Source of the DNA: Pseudomonadota bacterium | GTDB lineage: Bacteria; Pseudomonadota; Gammaproteobacteria; Burkholderiales; Burkholderiaceae_C | Assembly: GCA_031119395.1 (NCBI GenBank) | Contig: JAVHYA010000030.1 | Location: 1-54,506, forward strand | Length of the DNA: 54,506 nucleotides | Direction: 5' to 3' | Part shown: positions 32,837-41,910 of the stretch, in pieces | How positions within the stretch are numbered: position 1 is the first letter of the stretch | How the letters are laid out: each line of letters begins with the position of its first letter | Program-made: the position numbers and the translations under genes | Notes under the pieces: generated by a model | Seen by the model: only the letters and a program-made list of their open reading frames with translations | What the model was told of the DNA's origin: nothing | The model's database searches: none

Positions 32837-33433
32837 ATGGCGACTTCGGCCCCTTCTTCTTCGTCCCGCGCCGGACCGCGCCCCGGCGGCCGCAGCGCGC
32901 GCGTGCAGGAAGCGGTGCACCGGGCCACGCGCGAACTGGCCGCCGAGCATGGGCGCGAGGCCCTCACCGTGCCGATGGTCGCTGCACGCGCGGGCGTCAC
33001 GCCCTCGACCATCTACCGCCGCTGGGGCGACCTGGCCGAGCTGCTGGCCGACGTGTCGGTGGAGCGCATGCGGCCCGAGGGCGAACCGGCCGACACCGGC
33101 TCGCTGCGCGGTGACCTGCTGGCCTGGGCCGAGCAGTACAACGAGGAGATGTCCTCGCAGCCCGGCCGCGGGATGCTGCGCGACGTGCTGAGCGCGCAAT
33201 CGCCCGATGACCGCCCCTCGTGCCGCTGCGCGAGCTACGTCGCGATGCAGATCGGTGTGCTGCTCGAGCGGGCGCAGGCGCGCGGCGACGGCGCGCCGGC
33301 GGTCGAGCACCTGATGGACGCGCTGGTGGCGCCGCTGCTCTTTCGACTGCTCTTCACGGCGGCACCGGCCACCACCGACGAGATCGCCGGCTGGATCGAC
33401 GCCAGCCTGGCGGCGGCATCTCAACCCGCCTGA
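32837..33433 (+). CDS. TetR family transcriptional regulator
   Basis: This is a 198-residue TetR. A Ser/Pro/Arg-rich arm is followed by the HTH: VQEAVHRATRELAAEHGREA, then LTVPMVAARAGVTPSTIYRR, with recognition helix TPSTIYRRWG. The C-terminal domain resembles the TetR_C-type helices that include YVAMQIGVLLERAQARGD. It is divergent from an MFS efflux gene, and two matching palindromes lie in the gap, so it is a local repressor of efflux and of itself. CGGAGC is the probable SD. Its last 13 bp overlap the racemase-like gene on the other strand. Confidence 0.92.
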   Translation: MATSAPSSSSRAGPRPGGRSARVQEAVHRATRELAAEHGREALTVPMVAARAGVTPSTIYRRWGDLAELLADVSVERMRPEGEPADTGSLRGDLLAWAEQYNEEMSSQPGRGMLRDVLSAQSPDDRPSCRCASYVAMQIGVLLERAQARGDGAPAVEHLMDALVAPLLFRLLFTAAPATTDEIAGWIDASLAAASQPA

Positions 33434-34116
33434 ACCGCGCGCTGCAGCGCCGCGCGCGCCAGCAGGCGCGTCGAATCCAGCGTCGGCAGCGGCGAGTTGG
33501 CATCGCTCATCACCAGCGGGATCTCGGTGCAGCCCAGCACCACCGCGTCGCAGCCTTCGCCCTTCATGCGACCGAACACGCGCTGGAAGCAGGCCACGGC
33601 CTCGGCGCTGCGGATGCCCGGCACCAGTTCGTCCATGATGAAGTGCTGGATCTCGTCGCGCTCGGCCTCGCTCGGGCGCATGTAGCCCAGCTCGCGCTCG
33701 GCGAAGGCGGCGGGGTACACCTCGCTGTCGGTCAGCCAGCGCGTGCCGGTGATGCCGATGCGCGTGAAGCCGCGCCGCACCGCCTCGTCGGCCACCACCT
33801 CGGCGATGTGCAGCCACGGGCGCGGCGAGCGCGCGGCGACGAAGTCGTAGGCCTGGTGGATGGTGTTGTCGGGGCAGACCAGGAAGTCCGCGCCGATCTC
33901 GGCCAGCTTGCGGGCCGAGCCGAGCATCAGTTCGCCCACGCCCTCGAGGTCGCCACGCTCCAGGCAGTCGACATACTCGGCCAGCGAGGGCGTGTGCATG
34001 GACACCTCCGGGTGCGCATGCGGGCCCAGCAGCGCGGCGCCCTCGGAACAGATCGTGCGATAGCACAGGGCCGCGCCCTCGGCGGAGCAGCCCACGATGC
34101 CGATGTGCAAAGTCAT
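33421..34116 (-). CDS. aspartate/glutamate racemase family protein
   Basis: This is a 231-residue protein of the Asp/Glu racemase superfamily. The two catalytic cysteines that act as acid and base are seen in FLVCPDNTIHQAYDFV and AVVLGCTEIPLVMSD. The opening LHIGIVGCSAEGAALCYRTI and GITGTRWLTDSEVY fit the YgeA/RacX group (PLP-independent amino acid racemases). The exact amino acid is unknown. The ATG at 34116 was preferred over one 23 codons upstream because the family starts at MTxxIGIVG. It is convergent with, and slightly overlaps, the TetR gene, and divergent from glcB. Confidence 0.9.
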   Translation of the reverse strand: MTLHIGIVGCSAEGAALCYRTICSEGAALLGPHAHPEVSMHTPSLAEYVDCLERGDLEGVGELMLGSARKLAEIGADFLVCPDNTIHQAYDFVAARSPRPWLHIAEVVADEAVRRGFTRIGITGTRWLTDSEVYPAAFAERELGYMRPSEAERDEIQHFIMDELVPGIRSAEAVACFQRVFGRMKGEGCDAVVLGCTEIPLVMSDANSPLPTLDSTRLLARAALQRAVQAG

Positions 34117-34348
34117 CGCAGCATCGTACGCAGCCCGCGCGGCAGCGCCGTCAGCCTGGAGGCATTGCGCGCCGATCGCTTCCAATTACATTCATTTTTG
34201 TCACGAATCACCGCCTGATCCGGAGATTAATCTTCTGACTCGTCTCTAATACAGTGTGGGACCGGCGTCGGCCGCATGCTTGCGCCTTCGCGCCGACCGC
34301 CCGCCCCGTGCAACCCTTTCGCGGCCCCGCCGCACGCCGAGACCACGC

Positions 34349-36556
34349 ATGACGACCGAACGCACCACGACCCAGCGCCTCCAGGTGGCCACCGAGCTGT
34401 ACCGCTTCATCGAAGACCAGGTGCTGCCCGGCGCCGGCATTTCGAGCGAGGCCTTCTGGAAGGGCTTCGACGCCATCGTCCACGACCTCGCGCCCAAGAA
34501 CGCCGCCCTGCTGGCCGAGCGCGACCGCATCCAGTCCGAGATGGACGCCTGGCACAAGGCCCATCCCGGCCCGATCGCCGACATGCCCGCGTACCGCGCC
34601 TTCCTCGAGAAGATCGGCTACCTGCTGCCGCAACCCAAGGGCGTGAAGGCCACCACGGCCAACGTGGACGCCGAACTCGCCCTGCAGGCCGGCCCGCAGC
34701 TGGTGGTGCCGATCCTCAATGCCCGCTACGCGCTGAACGCCGCCAACGCACGCTGGGGTTCGCTGTACGACGCGCTCTACGGCACCGACGCGATCCCGGA
34801 AGACGGCGGTGCGGAGAAGGGCAAGGGCTACAACCCGATCCGCGGCGCCAAGGTGATCGCGTTCGCGCGCGAGGTGCTCGACCAGGCCGCGCCGCTGGCC
34901 AACGGCTCGCACAAGGACGCCACCGGCTACAGCGTGAAGGACGGCCAGCTGGTGGTGCAGTTGCACAGCAGCAGCACGCACCTGCAGGACCGCGCGGCCT
35001 TCGTCGGCTACCAGGGCGATGCGGCGAGCCCGTCGTCCGTGCTGCTCAGGCACAACGGCATCCACCTCGACATCCAGATCGACCGCAGCACGCCCATCGG
35101 CAAGACCGACCCGGCCGGCGTGAGCGACGTGATCCTCGAATCGGCCCTGTCGACCATCCTCGACCTGGAAGACTCGGTGGCGGTGGTGGACGCCGAGGAC
35201 AAGGTGCTCGCGTACAGCAACTGGCTCGGCATCCAGCTCGGCACGCTGACCGAGGAAGTGGCCAAGGGCGGCAAGACCTTCACGCGCCGCCTCAACGCCG
35301 ACCGCGTCTACACCGCGCCGGACGGCCGGGGTGACGTCAAGCTGCACGGCCGCTCGCTCATGTTCGTGCGCAACGTGGGCCACCTGATGACCAACCCCGC
35401 CATCCTGTGGGACGGCGGCAAGGAGATCCCCGAGGGCATCATGGACGCGGTCATCACCACGGCCATCGCCACCTACGACCTCGCGGGCAAGGGCAAGCAT
35501 TCGGATGGAAGTGGCCTGCGCAACTCGCGCACCGGCAGCATCTACATCGTCAAGCCCAAGATGCACGGCCCGGCCGAGGTGGCCTTCGCCAACGAGCTCT
35601 TCGGCCGCGTCGAGCAGCTGCTGGGGCTGCCGGCCAACACCGTCAAGCTGGGCATCATGGACGAGGAGCGCCGCACCAGCGTGAACCTGCAGGCCAGCAT
35701 CGCCGCCGCCCCGGCGCGCGTGGCCTTCATCAACACCGGCTTCCTGGACCGCACCGGCGACGAGATGCACACCGCCATGCACGGCGGCCCGATGCTGCGC
35801 AAGGGCGACATCAAGGGCACCAAGTGGATCGCGGCCTACGAGCGCAACAACGTGCTCACCGGGCTGAACTGCGGCCTGCGCGGCAAGGCGCAGATCGGCA
35901 AGGGCATGTGGGCCATGCCCGACCTCATGGCCGACATGCTCAAGCAGAAGATCGCGCACCCCAAGGCCGGCGCCAACACCGCCTGGGTGCCCTCGCCCAC
36001 CGCGGCCACGCTGCATGCGCTGCACTACCACCAGGTGAACGTGGCCGACGTGCAGAAGGAGCTGGAGAAGATCGACGCCGAAGCCGAGCGCGACGCCATC
36101 CTCAACGACCTGCTGCAGGTGCCGATCACCGCCACGCCGAACTGGACCGAGGCCGAGAAGCAGCAGGAGCTGGACAACAACGTGCAGGGCATCCTGGGCT
36201 ACGTGGTGCGCTGGATCGACCAGGGCGTGGGCTGCTCCAAGGTGCCCGACATCCACGACGTGGGCCTGATGGAAGACCGCGCCACGCTGCGCATCAGCAG
36301 CCAGCACATCGCCAACTGGCTGCTGCACGGCGTCGTCACCAAGGAGCAGGTCAACGCCACCTTCGAGCGCATGGCCGCGGTGGTCGACCAGCAGAACGCC
36401 GGCGACCCGCTGTACCGCAAGATGGCCGGCAACTTCACGACCAGCGCCGCCTACCAGGCCGCGCAGGACCTGGTGTTCAAGGGCGTCGAGCAGCCCAGCG
36501 GCTACACCGAGCCGCTGCTGCACGCGTGGCGGCTGAAGGTGAAGGGCGAGGCCTGA
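34349..36556 (+). CDS. glcB: malate synthase G
   Basis: This is a 735-residue, normal-length malate synthase G that condenses glyoxylate and acetyl-CoA to malate. Signature stretches include [40 protein letters not shown] and [19 protein letters not shown] (acidic Mg ligands). [20 protein letters not shown], then [19 protein letters not shown], holds the catalytic Asp-Glu/Arg region. It completes the glyoxylate shunt together with isocitrate lyase, which is not in the window, or serves glycolate use. It is transcribed alone, with 232 bp upstream and a good terminator downstream. The ATG at 34349 is chosen by homology; weak SD CCGAGA. Confidence 0.97.
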   Translation: MTTERTTTQRLQVATELYRFIEDQVLPGAGISSEAFWKGFDAIVHDLAPKNAALLAERDRIQSEMDAWHKAHPGPIADMPAYRAFLEKIGYLLPQPKGVKATTANVDAELALQAGPQLVVPILNARYALNAANARWGSLYDALYGTDAIPEDGGAEKGKGYNPIRGAKVIAFAREVLDQAAPLANGSHKDATGYSVKDGQLVVQLHSSSTHLQDRAAFVGYQGDAASPSSVLLRHNGIHLDIQIDRSTPIGKTDPAGVSDVILESALSTILDLEDSVAVVDAEDKVLAYSNWLGIQLGTLTEEVAKGGKTFTRRLNADRVYTAPDGRGDVKLHGRSLMFVRNVGHLMTNPAILWDGGKEIPEGIMDAVITTAIATYDLAGKGKHSDGSGLRNSRTGSIYIVKPKMHGPAEVAFANELFGRVEQLLGLPANTVKLGIMDEERRTSVNLQASIAAAPARVAFINTGFLDRTGDEMHTAMHGGPMLRKGDIKGTKWIAAYERNNVLTGLNCGLRGKAQIGKGMWAMPDLMADMLKQKIAHPKAGANTAWVPSPTAATLHALHYHQVNVADVQKELEKIDAEAERDAILNDLLQVPITATPNWTEAEKQQELDNNVQGILGYVVRWIDQGVGCSKVPDIHDVGLMEDRATLRISSQHIANWLLHGVVTKEQVNATFERMAAVVDQQNAGDPLYRKMAGNFTTSAAYQAAQDLVFKGVEQPSGYTEPLLHAWRLKVKGEA

Positions 36557-36583
36557 TCGACGGCCCCCCATCGCGCAAGCGGA

Positions 36584-36608
36584 CGACGGCACCTTCGGGT
36601 GCCGTTTT
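36584..36608 (+). terminator. intrinsic terminator of glcB
   Basis: ACGGCACC, TTCG tetraloop, GGTGCCGT, then TTT. It lies 30 bp after the glcB stop and is a textbook Rho-independent structure. Confidence 0.92.
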
Positions 36609-36786
36609 CCATTGCCTGGGTTCTGGCCGGCAGCGCGGCCGTGGGGTGCCCGCAAGGGCATCGGTCGAAGTCATGGACGGTGTCTGCTCCATCGGAAGTG
36701 GCGAAGGACACCGAGCGTGGGACCTCGACACGAGTTGAGGTCAACGCATCCGGGGCTGCGGCCGCTCGATTCGCGATCGGATGGGC

Positions 36787-36840
36787 AGCGCCCTGCGCCC
36801 GATCCCCGGGCGCTGCAGCCACTTCCCGCTCGAACGGCCG
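36787..36840 (+). repeat. possible degenerate family 1 repeat
   Basis: CTGCGCCCGATCCCCGGGCGCTGCAGCCACTT matches the second stem and tail of family 1 (compare copy E), but the GCTAT first stem cannot be found. It lies just past the 3' end of the minus-strand gene at 36845. The rest of the 288-bp gap after glcB shows only the terminator. Confidence 0.4.
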
Positions 36841-36844
36841 CCGC

Positions 36845-37267
36845 TCAGTCGCCGCAGGCCGCGCGCACGATGCGCTGGGTGGGATTGGGCTGCGCGTCCC
36901 GAAAGAGCATCGGCTGCGGCCGGTCGGCGTAGTCGACCGTGAGGTGCGGATCGCCGCGCCACAGCGGCGCCATGTAGTAGGTGACGACGCGGTACTCGGC
37001 CCGGCGCTCGGCGCAGCGGAACACCACCTGCGCGTCGTAGGACCGGTAGGGCACGCCGTCCCAGTTGTGGCGCAGTGCCGCGCGGCTCACGCGGATGTTC
37101 ATGGTCTTGCCGTCGGCGTCGCGCGTCACAGCGACGGGGTCGACCTGCACGGTGTCCACGGCGGCGCGCTCGGGGTCGCCGGTGACGGTGAACCAGTTGG
37201 ATGGGGACTGCGCGAGGGCCGCGGTGCCGAACAGCACGGCGGCCGGAAGAAGCGCTGCGAATCGCAT
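36845..37267 (-). CDS. exported protein of unknown function (surface-adhesin-E-like)
   Basis: This is a 140-residue protein with a clear signal peptide (MRFAALLPAAVLFGTAALAQ, cleaved after ALA). The mature domain starts NWFTVTGDPERAAVDTVQVD and continues with alternating beta strands (TMNIRVSRAALRHNWDGVPY, AEYRVVTYYMAPLWRGDPHL). It carries two cysteines (VFRCAE and RAACGD), probably a disulfide. This layout resembles the small surface-adhesin-E-like proteins of proteobacteria, but I am not sure of the family. The function is unknown. It is monocistronic. The gap to the next divergent gene is 285 bp, GC-rich with short inverted repeats and no further gene. Confidence 0.75.
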   Translation of the reverse strand: MRFAALLPAAVLFGTAALAQSPSNWFTVTGDPERAAVDTVQVDPVAVTRDADGKTMNIRVSRAALRHNWDGVPYRSYDAQVVFRCAERRAEYRVVTYYMAPLWRGDPHLTVDYADRPQPMLFRDAQPNPTQRIVRAACGD

Positions 37268-37552
37268 GGTGGGCTCCTCCTCGTCGCGTTCGATGTGCCG
37301 GGATTGTAGGGATGGGCACCACGCCTTGCGGGGCCACGCCGTCCCGGCGCGGCGCCCCGCTCCTACAGGCGTGGGGGCGGGGTGCCGACCCGGGCGCGCC
37401 GCACGGCCGTTAGCTTGAGGGTTCGCGCTGGCGTGCTGCCGCGCTCCACGCAGGCCCGGGCCTGGCGGGGTGCGAACGACGGCAGGGCGCCGGGGCCGGA
37501 CCGCCGGCCGACAGCCTTCCCTTCATCCATGACTACCCAAGGAGCCTCAACC

Positions 37553-37840
37553 ATGAAGACCACCCTCGCCACCCTCGGTGCCGCCCTCGCCTTCGGCGCC
37601 ACTGCCAGCATCGCCATCGCCCAGGGCAACCCGCCCACCACGATGCCGCCGAACCCCGCCACCGCTGCAGGCCAGCAGAGCCCCGCCGGCGGACCGATGG
37701 GCACCACCGGCACCATGCCGCAGAACCCGAGCGGCGCCACGGGCGCGAGCAGCGCACCGCCGCCGGCCGCAACGATGAGCTCGCAGCCCACCGCGCCGGC
37801 CGCCGAGCCGATGCGCCCGGCACGCGCCGACCGCAACTGA
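37553..37840 (+). CDS. small exported Pro/Ala/Met-rich protein
   Basis: This is a 95-residue protein. The signal peptide MKTTLATLGAALAFGATASI ends near AIAQ. The mature part is low-complexity: NPPTTMPPNPATAAGQQSPA followed by repeated PMGTTGTMPQNPSG-like units, with no predicted fold. Such small secreted disordered proteins are common and uncharacterised in Comamonadaceae. AAGGAG at about 37539-37544 gives a good SD. It is followed immediately by a strong hairpin terminator, so it is a single-gene unit. Confidence 0.75.
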   Translation: MKTTLATLGAALAFGATASIAIAQGNPPTTMPPNPATAAGQQSPAGGPMGTTGTMPQNPSGATGASSAPPPAATMSSQPTAPAAEPMRPARADRN

Positions 37841-37852
37841 CGCACACGCCCC

Positions 37853-37904
37853 GGCCATGCGACGACCCGACGCGCTTCGGCGCCCGGCCGTCGCATGGCC
37901 TTTT
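37853..37904 (+). terminator. large hairpin terminator
   Basis: GGCCATGCGACG at 37853-37864 and CGTCGCATGGCC at 37889-37900 are perfect 12-bp inverted arms. The 24-base loop region is itself GC-rich with a CGCTTCGGCG mini-hairpin, and TTTT follows. It lies 12 bp past the small exported protein's stop. Confidence 0.85.
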
Positions 37905-37925
37905 CTCCATTCGATCACGCGGCCC

Positions 37926-38609
37926 ATGCCGCGACTTGCGACCTCCATGCCCAGCCGTCCGACGATTCCGCTCCCCGCCCTTCGCACGCCGATCCTCGCG
38001 ATGCTGGCCGCTGGCTGCGTGGTGCTCGCCCCGGCCCATGCCCGCACGCGCGCGGCAGAAGCCCCATCGCCCGAAGTGGCGCAACTCGTGCAGCACGCCC
38101 TGGCCGCACAGGACAACCGCGGCCAGGCCTTCGCGGTGGTCGACAAGAAACAGGCACGCGTCCACGTGTTCGCGGCCGACGGAACCCTTCGCGGCACCTC
38201 GCCCGTGCTGCTGGGCCTGGCCAAGGGCGACGACTCGGTGCCAGGGATCGGCGAACGGCCGATGGCGCAGATCCGCCCTCACGAGCGCACCACCCCCGCC
38301 GGGCGCTTCGCCTCCGAGCCGGGCGTGAATGCGAATGGCGAAGACATCGTCTGGGTCGACTACGACGCGGCCGTGTCGATGCATCGCGTGCGCACCGCCA
38401 ACAAGGCCGACCGCCGGCTCGAGCGGCTGGCCACGCCCACCGTCTCGGACAACCGCATCTCCTACGGCTGCATCAACGTGCCGGCCGCCTTCTACGATGC
38501 CTACGTCAAGCCCGCGCTCGGCAGCGCGCGCGGCGTGGTCTACGTGATGCCCGAGACCGAATCGGCGCAGCGCCGCTTCTCCTTCATGCGCACGCCGTCC
38601 GGCGACTGA
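37926..38609 (+). CDS. L,D-transpeptidase-like protein
   Basis: This is a 227-residue exported protein with a YkuD-type region. After a signal segment (TPILAMLAAGCVVLAPAHAR), the domain from about 75 to 215 includes AFAVVDKKQARVHVFAADGT, a GERPMAQIRPHERTTPAGRF loop, SMHRVRT with a possible catalytic His, and DNRISYGCINVPAAFYDAYV, the SxGCxN catalytic cysteine site. L,D-transpeptidases cross-link peptidoglycan or attach lipoproteins; some members are only hydrolases. Two start codons are possible (37926 and 37947); neither has a strong SD and I give the longer. A terminator with a long T run follows. Confidence 0.85.
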   Translation: MPRLATSMPSRPTIPLPALRTPILAMLAAGCVVLAPAHARTRAAEAPSPEVAQLVQHALAAQDNRGQAFAVVDKKQARVHVFAADGTLRGTSPVLLGLAKGDDSVPGIGERPMAQIRPHERTTPAGRFASEPGVNANGEDIVWVDYDAAVSMHRVRTANKADRRLERLATPTVSDNRISYGCINVPAAFYDAYVKPALGSARGVVYVMPETESAQRRFSFMRTPSGD

Positions 38610-38620
38610 GGTCCGGCACA

Positions 38621-38648
38621 ACGCGTCGCCTGTGCGGCGTTTTTTTTT
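38621..38648 (+). terminator. intrinsic terminator of the L,D-transpeptidase gene
   Basis: CGTCGC, CTGT loop and GCGGCG (one G-U pair) are followed by nine consecutive T. It lies 14 bp after the stop codon. Confidence 0.9.
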
Positions 38649-38759
38649 GCGTGCATCCTGAATCCGCTTCACGTCATCGGCCGTATCGGCATCAAGCGCC
38701 CGACGGCGCCTCCGAACTGACGGCGGATTCCGCAGGTTGACCCACGCAAGGAGAACTCC

Positions 38760-39332
38760 ATGAAGAAGACACTCGCCATCGCACTGAGCGCATCGGTACT
38801 GCTCGGCGCCTGCGCCGGCGGCATGGGCATGCAGAGCGGCAGCGGCATGAGCAACCCGATGGTCGGCGGCGCGCCGATGTACCCGACCAAGGACATCATC
38901 GACAACGCCGTCAACTCCAAGGACCACACCACCCTGGTCGCGGCGGTGAAGGCCGCGGGCCTGGTCGACACCCTCAAGGGCCCGGGCCCGTTCACCGTCT
39001 TCGCGCCCACCAACGCGGCCTTCGCCGCGCTGCCGGCCGGCACGGTCGACACCCTGCTCAAGCCGGAGAACAAGGGCACGCTGACCACCGTGCTGACCTA
39101 CCACGTGGTGCCCGGCAAGCTCGATGCGAAGGCGCTGATGAACCTGATCGCCCAGGGCGGCGGCCGGGCGATGCTCAAGACCGCCAGCGGCGGCACGCTC
39201 ACCGCCACGACCAATGGCTCCATGGTGATGATCACCGACGCCAAGGGCGGCACGGCCACGGTGACGACGGCCGACGTCTACCAGTCCAACGGCGTGATCC
39301 ACGTGGTCAACAAGGTGCTGCTGCCGGGCTGA
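38760..39332 (+). CDS. fasciclin-domain lipoprotein
   Basis: This is a 190-residue lipoprotein. The signal MKKTLAIALSASVLLGACAG has lipobox LGAC with the lipidated Cys at position 18. A Met/Gly-rich spacer precedes one FAS1 domain (about 45-190): the H1 motif is GPGPFTVFAPTNAAFAALPA, then LTTVLTYHVVPGKLDAKALM and VYQSNGVIHVVNKVLLPG, the usual ending. FAS1 proteins mediate adhesion or matrix contact; bacterial ones are often surface or periplasmic stress proteins. AAGGAG lies directly upstream. It is convergent with a LysR gene after 19 bp. Confidence 0.95.
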   Translation: MKKTLAIALSASVLLGACAGGMGMQSGSGMSNPMVGGAPMYPTKDIIDNAVNSKDHTTLVAAVKAAGLVDTLKGPGPFTVFAPTNAAFAALPAGTVDTLLKPENKGTLTTVLTYHVVPGKLDAKALMNLIAQGGGRAMLKTASGGTLTATTNGSMVMITDAKGGTATVTTADVYQSNGVIHVVNKVLLPG

Positions 39333-39351
39333 TCGGCACACCTCCCGGCCC

Positions 39352-40293
39352 CTAGCGGGCCCGCTCGGCCTCGGCGCGCAGCCAGCGCACGAAGTCGAGC
39401 GCATCCGGGTTGCGGGCGCCGCGACGCGACAGCTCGACGAACTGCCCGCGCTGTGACGAGGCGCCATCGCCGAAGGGCGACACCAGCCGGCCGTCGCGCA
39501 CCAGGTCCTGCAGCAGCGGCAGCCGGCCGATCACCACGCCCTGCCCCGCCACGGCGGCGGCCACGGCGTCGGTGTAGTGCGAGAAGCGCAGCGTGCTCTT
39601 CATGTGCAGCTCGCCCAGGCCCATGAGCCGCAGCCACGGCTCCCAGTCCATGGTCGCGGCTTCGCCGTGCTTGTGGTTGTCGATGGTCAGCAGCGCCTGG
39701 CCGGCCAGGTCGGCCGGCGCGCGCAGCGCTTTCGCCACCGAGGGCGCGCACAGCGGCATCACCGCCTCCTCGAACAACGCAGGCCCGCCGCCCAGCGCGA
39801 GTCCCTGATCGATGCGCACGAAGCGCACCGCCAGGTCGAGCCGCGCGCGCTCGAGGTCGAGCACGTCGAGCGTGGCCGACACGCGCACATCCACCTGCGG
39901 ATGCGCGGCGGTGAAGCGCGTGAGGCGTGGAATGAGCCACAGCGACGCGAAGCCGGGCGTGCAGGTCAGCGCCACCTGACGCACCGCGGGTGCGCTGCGC
40001 ACGCGTGCCGTGGCATCGCGCAGACGCTCCAGGCTGTCGCTCACGGCGCGCTGCATCACGAGGCCCGCTTCGGTCAGCGCGAGGGCGCGATGGAGGCGCT
40101 CGAACAGCAGCACGCCCAGGCTGGCCTCGAGCTGCTGGATCTGGCGGCTCACGGCCGATTGGGTCAGGGCCAACTCGTCGGCCGCGCGCGTGAAGCTCAG
40201 CGTGCGTGCCGCGGCTTCGAACGTGCGCAGCAGGTCCAGGGGCGGCAGCTCGACGCCGGGTCCGACAGCGGCTTTGGCATTCTCTGGATGCAT
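39352..40293 (-). CDS. LysR family transcriptional regulator (GcvA-like)
   Basis: This is a 313-residue LTTR. The HTH reads LDLLRTFEAAARTLSFTRAA, then DELALTQSAVSRQIQQLEAS, the standard recognition helix. The effector domain has VALTCTPGFASLWLIPRLTR, DLAVRFVR and TIDNHKHGEAATMDWEPWLR, which places it in the GcvA-like branch. It is divergent from a small DUF2917 gene across 81 bp. In many Burkholderiales that DUF2917-LysR pairing is conserved (from memory). The likely target is therefore the DUF2917 gene and itself; the ligand is unknown. Confidence 0.92.
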   Translation of the reverse strand: MHPENAKAAVGPGVELPPLDLLRTFEAAARTLSFTRAADELALTQSAVSRQIQQLEASLGVLLFERLHRALALTEAGLVMQRAVSDSLERLRDATARVRSAPAVRQVALTCTPGFASLWLIPRLTRFTAAHPQVDVRVSATLDVLDLERARLDLAVRFVRIDQGLALGGGPALFEEAVMPLCAPSVAKALRAPADLAGQALLTIDNHKHGEAATMDWEPWLRLMGLGELHMKSTLRFSHYTDAVAAAVAGQGVVIGRLPLLQDLVRDGRLVSPFGDGASSQRGQFVELSRRGARNPDALDFVRWLRAEAERAR

Positions 40294-40374
40294 GCGACGA
40301 GTTCCTAAACATCGCCCCAAGGCTGGGAGCGCGTCACTATATTCATTCCATCGATGAATACCAAGGAGCCTCGC

Positions 40375-40704
40375 ATGGCCCGCACCGCCCCCGACGCCGG
40401 CTTTCAGATGGACCTGCCGGCCCGCACCGTCCTGACCCTGCCCGACGCGGCAGGCATCGGCATCGAATGCCGCAGCGGCACCCTGTGGGTGACGCTGGAC
40501 CACGACCCGCGCGACATCGTGCTCGAGCGCGGCCAGCGCTACGTGGGCGACGTGCACCGGCGCGCGCTGGTGTCGGCGCTGGGGCCGTCGTCCATCGCGG
40601 TGACGCACGCCCGCCCCGCCGCGTGGCCACCGGGCGGCGCCGACGCCGCCGTGGCGCGCCGGTCGCCCGGGCGACTCCTGCCGCACGGGTTGTCCCCGGC
40701 TTGA
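40375..40704 (+). CDS. DUF2917 domain-containing protein
   Basis: This is a 109-residue protein. DUF2917 hallmark residues are QMDLPARTVLTLPDAAGIGI, ECRSGTLWVTLDHDPRDIVL, then ERGQRYVGDV, where the SGxLWVT-DPRD core is distinctive. The family is small, beta-rich and uncharacterised. The ATG at 40375 is preferred over 40354 because AAGGAG lies six bases before it. The gene is divergent from a LysR regulator that probably controls it. The C-terminal 35 residues are basic and Pro-rich and lie outside the domain. Confidence 0.82.
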   Translation: MARTAPDAGFQMDLPARTVLTLPDAAGIGIECRSGTLWVTLDHDPRDIVLERGQRYVGDVHRRALVSALGPSSIAVTHARPAAWPPGGADAAVARRSPGRLLPHGLSPA

Positions 40705-40761
40705 CCCTGGGGCCGGCGACGGCGAACGATCGACGCTTTGCCCCTGTTGCCGGAACGCCCC

Positions 40762-41556
40762 ATGGACCACGTGCTCTACGAGGTGGACGACGCCGTCGCC
40801 ACCCTCACGCTCAACCTGCCTGCCAAGCTCAATCCCATCGCCAAGCCGCTGCAGGAGGACCTGCGCGACGCGCTGGCGCGCGCTGCCGAGGACCGCGCGG
40901 TGCGCGCCGTGGTGATCACCGGCGCGGGCAAGGCCTTCTGCGTGGGCGCCGACCTGAGCGCGATGCGCGAGCCGGCGCCGGGCCGGTCGCTGGGCGACGA
41001 CACCGCCGAGTGGATGCAGTCGCTGAGCAACCCGCTGATCACCACGATCCGCGCCATGCCGGTGCCGGTGGTCAGCGCCGTCAACGGCCCGGCCGCAGGC
41101 GCGGGCGTGGGCCTGGCGCTGGCGGCGGACGTGGTGCTCGCGGCACGCAGCGCCTACTTCTACCTGCCCTTCCTGCCCAGGCTGGGCATCGTGCCCGACC
41201 TGGGGTGCACCTGGTTCGTGCCGCGCCTGGTGGGGCCGGCCCGCGCGATGGGGCTGGCGCTGCTCGACGAGAAGCTGGAGGCCGAACGCGCCGCGCAGTG
41301 GGGCCTGATCTGGGCCGCGGTGCCCGACGACATGCTCACGCTCGAAGCCCATCGCACGGCACGCAAGCTCGCGGCGCTGCCGGCCCACGCCGTGGCCGAG
41401 GCGCGCGCGGCCTTCGCGCAATCGGAACGCCACACGCTGGACGAGCAGCTGCACTACGAGAGCGAGCGCCAGCGCCGGCTCGTCGGCGGACCGGCCTTCA
41501 GCGAGGGCGTGGCGGCCTTCCTGGGCAAGCGTGCGCCGGTGTTCCCGGGGCGCTGA
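40762..41556 (+). CDS. enoyl-CoA hydratase/isomerase family protein
   Basis: This is a 264-residue crotonase-fold protein. VVITGAGKAFCVGADLSAMR is the first oxyanion/CoA site, and PVVSAVNGPAAGAGVGLALA, then ADVVLAARSAYFYLPFLPRL, is the second with the GAG loop. The residue normally acting as catalytic Glu near GIVPDLGCTWFVPRLVG is replaced by Asp, like the PaaG-type isomerase/hydratases. The likely reaction is hydration or isomerisation of an enoyl-CoA in fatty acid or aromatic catabolism. The ATG at 40762 begins the family sequence (MDHVLYEVDDAVATLTLN). A hairpin repeat follows 12 bp after the stop. Confidence 0.92.
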   Translation: MDHVLYEVDDAVATLTLNLPAKLNPIAKPLQEDLRDALARAAEDRAVRAVVITGAGKAFCVGADLSAMREPAPGRSLGDDTAEWMQSLSNPLITTIRAMPVPVVSAVNGPAAGAGVGLALAADVVLAARSAYFYLPFLPRLGIVPDLGCTWFVPRLVGPARAMGLALLDEKLEAERAAQWGLIWAAVPDDMLTLEAHRTARKLAALPAHAVAEARAAFAQSERHTLDEQLHYESERQRRLVGGPAFSEGVAAFLGKRAPVFPGR

Positions 41557-41568
41557 ACAGCGCGGCTT

Positions 41569-41634
41569 GCTCCTGATTCCATAGCGGCTCGCGCCCGTCC
41601 GGCGGGCGCTGCGGCCCGATTTGGCTTGAAAGCC
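41569..41634 (+). repeat. family 1 hairpin repeat, copy F
   Basis: GCTCCTGATTCCATAGC is a decayed first stem: the left arm is like copy A and the right arm like copies C and D. It is followed by the intact core CTCGCGCCCGTCCGGCGGGCGCTGCGGCC and a TTTGGCTTGAAAG tail. It lies between the enoyl-CoA hydratase and the CWC gene. Confidence 0.75.
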
Positions 41635-41655
41635 GGCGCACCGCAGAATGGGGCC

Positions 41656-41910
41656 ATGCCCACCCCGCCCCGTGCCACCGCTCCTGCCGTCGACCCCTCG
41701 CGCTGCCCCCTGTGCGGCCAGGGCAACGGTTGCGCCGAGGAGGCCGCGCGCGCCACCGGCCAGCCGCAGCCGCCCTGCTGGTGCATGACCGCCGAGTTCC
41801 CGCCGTCGCTGCGCGCAGAGGTTCCGCAGGCCGCGCGCGGGCAGGCCTGCATCTGCGCCGCCTGTGCCGCCGCGGCTTCGTCCACGCTCCCCGCCCACGC
41901 CCTGCCATGA
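41656..41910 (+). CDS. cysteine-rich CWC family protein
   Basis: This is an 84-residue protein. The CWC signature is plain: RCPLCGQGNGCAEEAARATG, then PPCWCMTAEFPPSLRAEVPQ, then GQACICAACAAA. Six or more cysteines in CxxC and CWC arrangements suggest a small zinc-binding fold. The function of the family is unknown. Its stop codon overlaps the start of the phosphofructokinase gene by ATGA, so the two are translationally coupled. Confidence 0.85.
   Translation: MPTPPRATAPAVDPSRCPLCGQGNGCAEEAARATGQPQPPCWCMTAEFPPSLRAEVPQAARGQACICAACAAAASSTLPAHALP

Noticed and set aside
34117-34348. Possible promoter elements upstream of glcB (TTGTCA and a GATTAAT-like box).
   Set aside because: Spacing and match to consensus are poor; I could not choose a convincing -35/-10 pair.
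37268-37552. Open frames in the gap between two divergent small exported protein genes.
   Set aside because: They overlap the start regions of both genes, have no plausible start sites and show no conserved domain; the gap looks intergenic.
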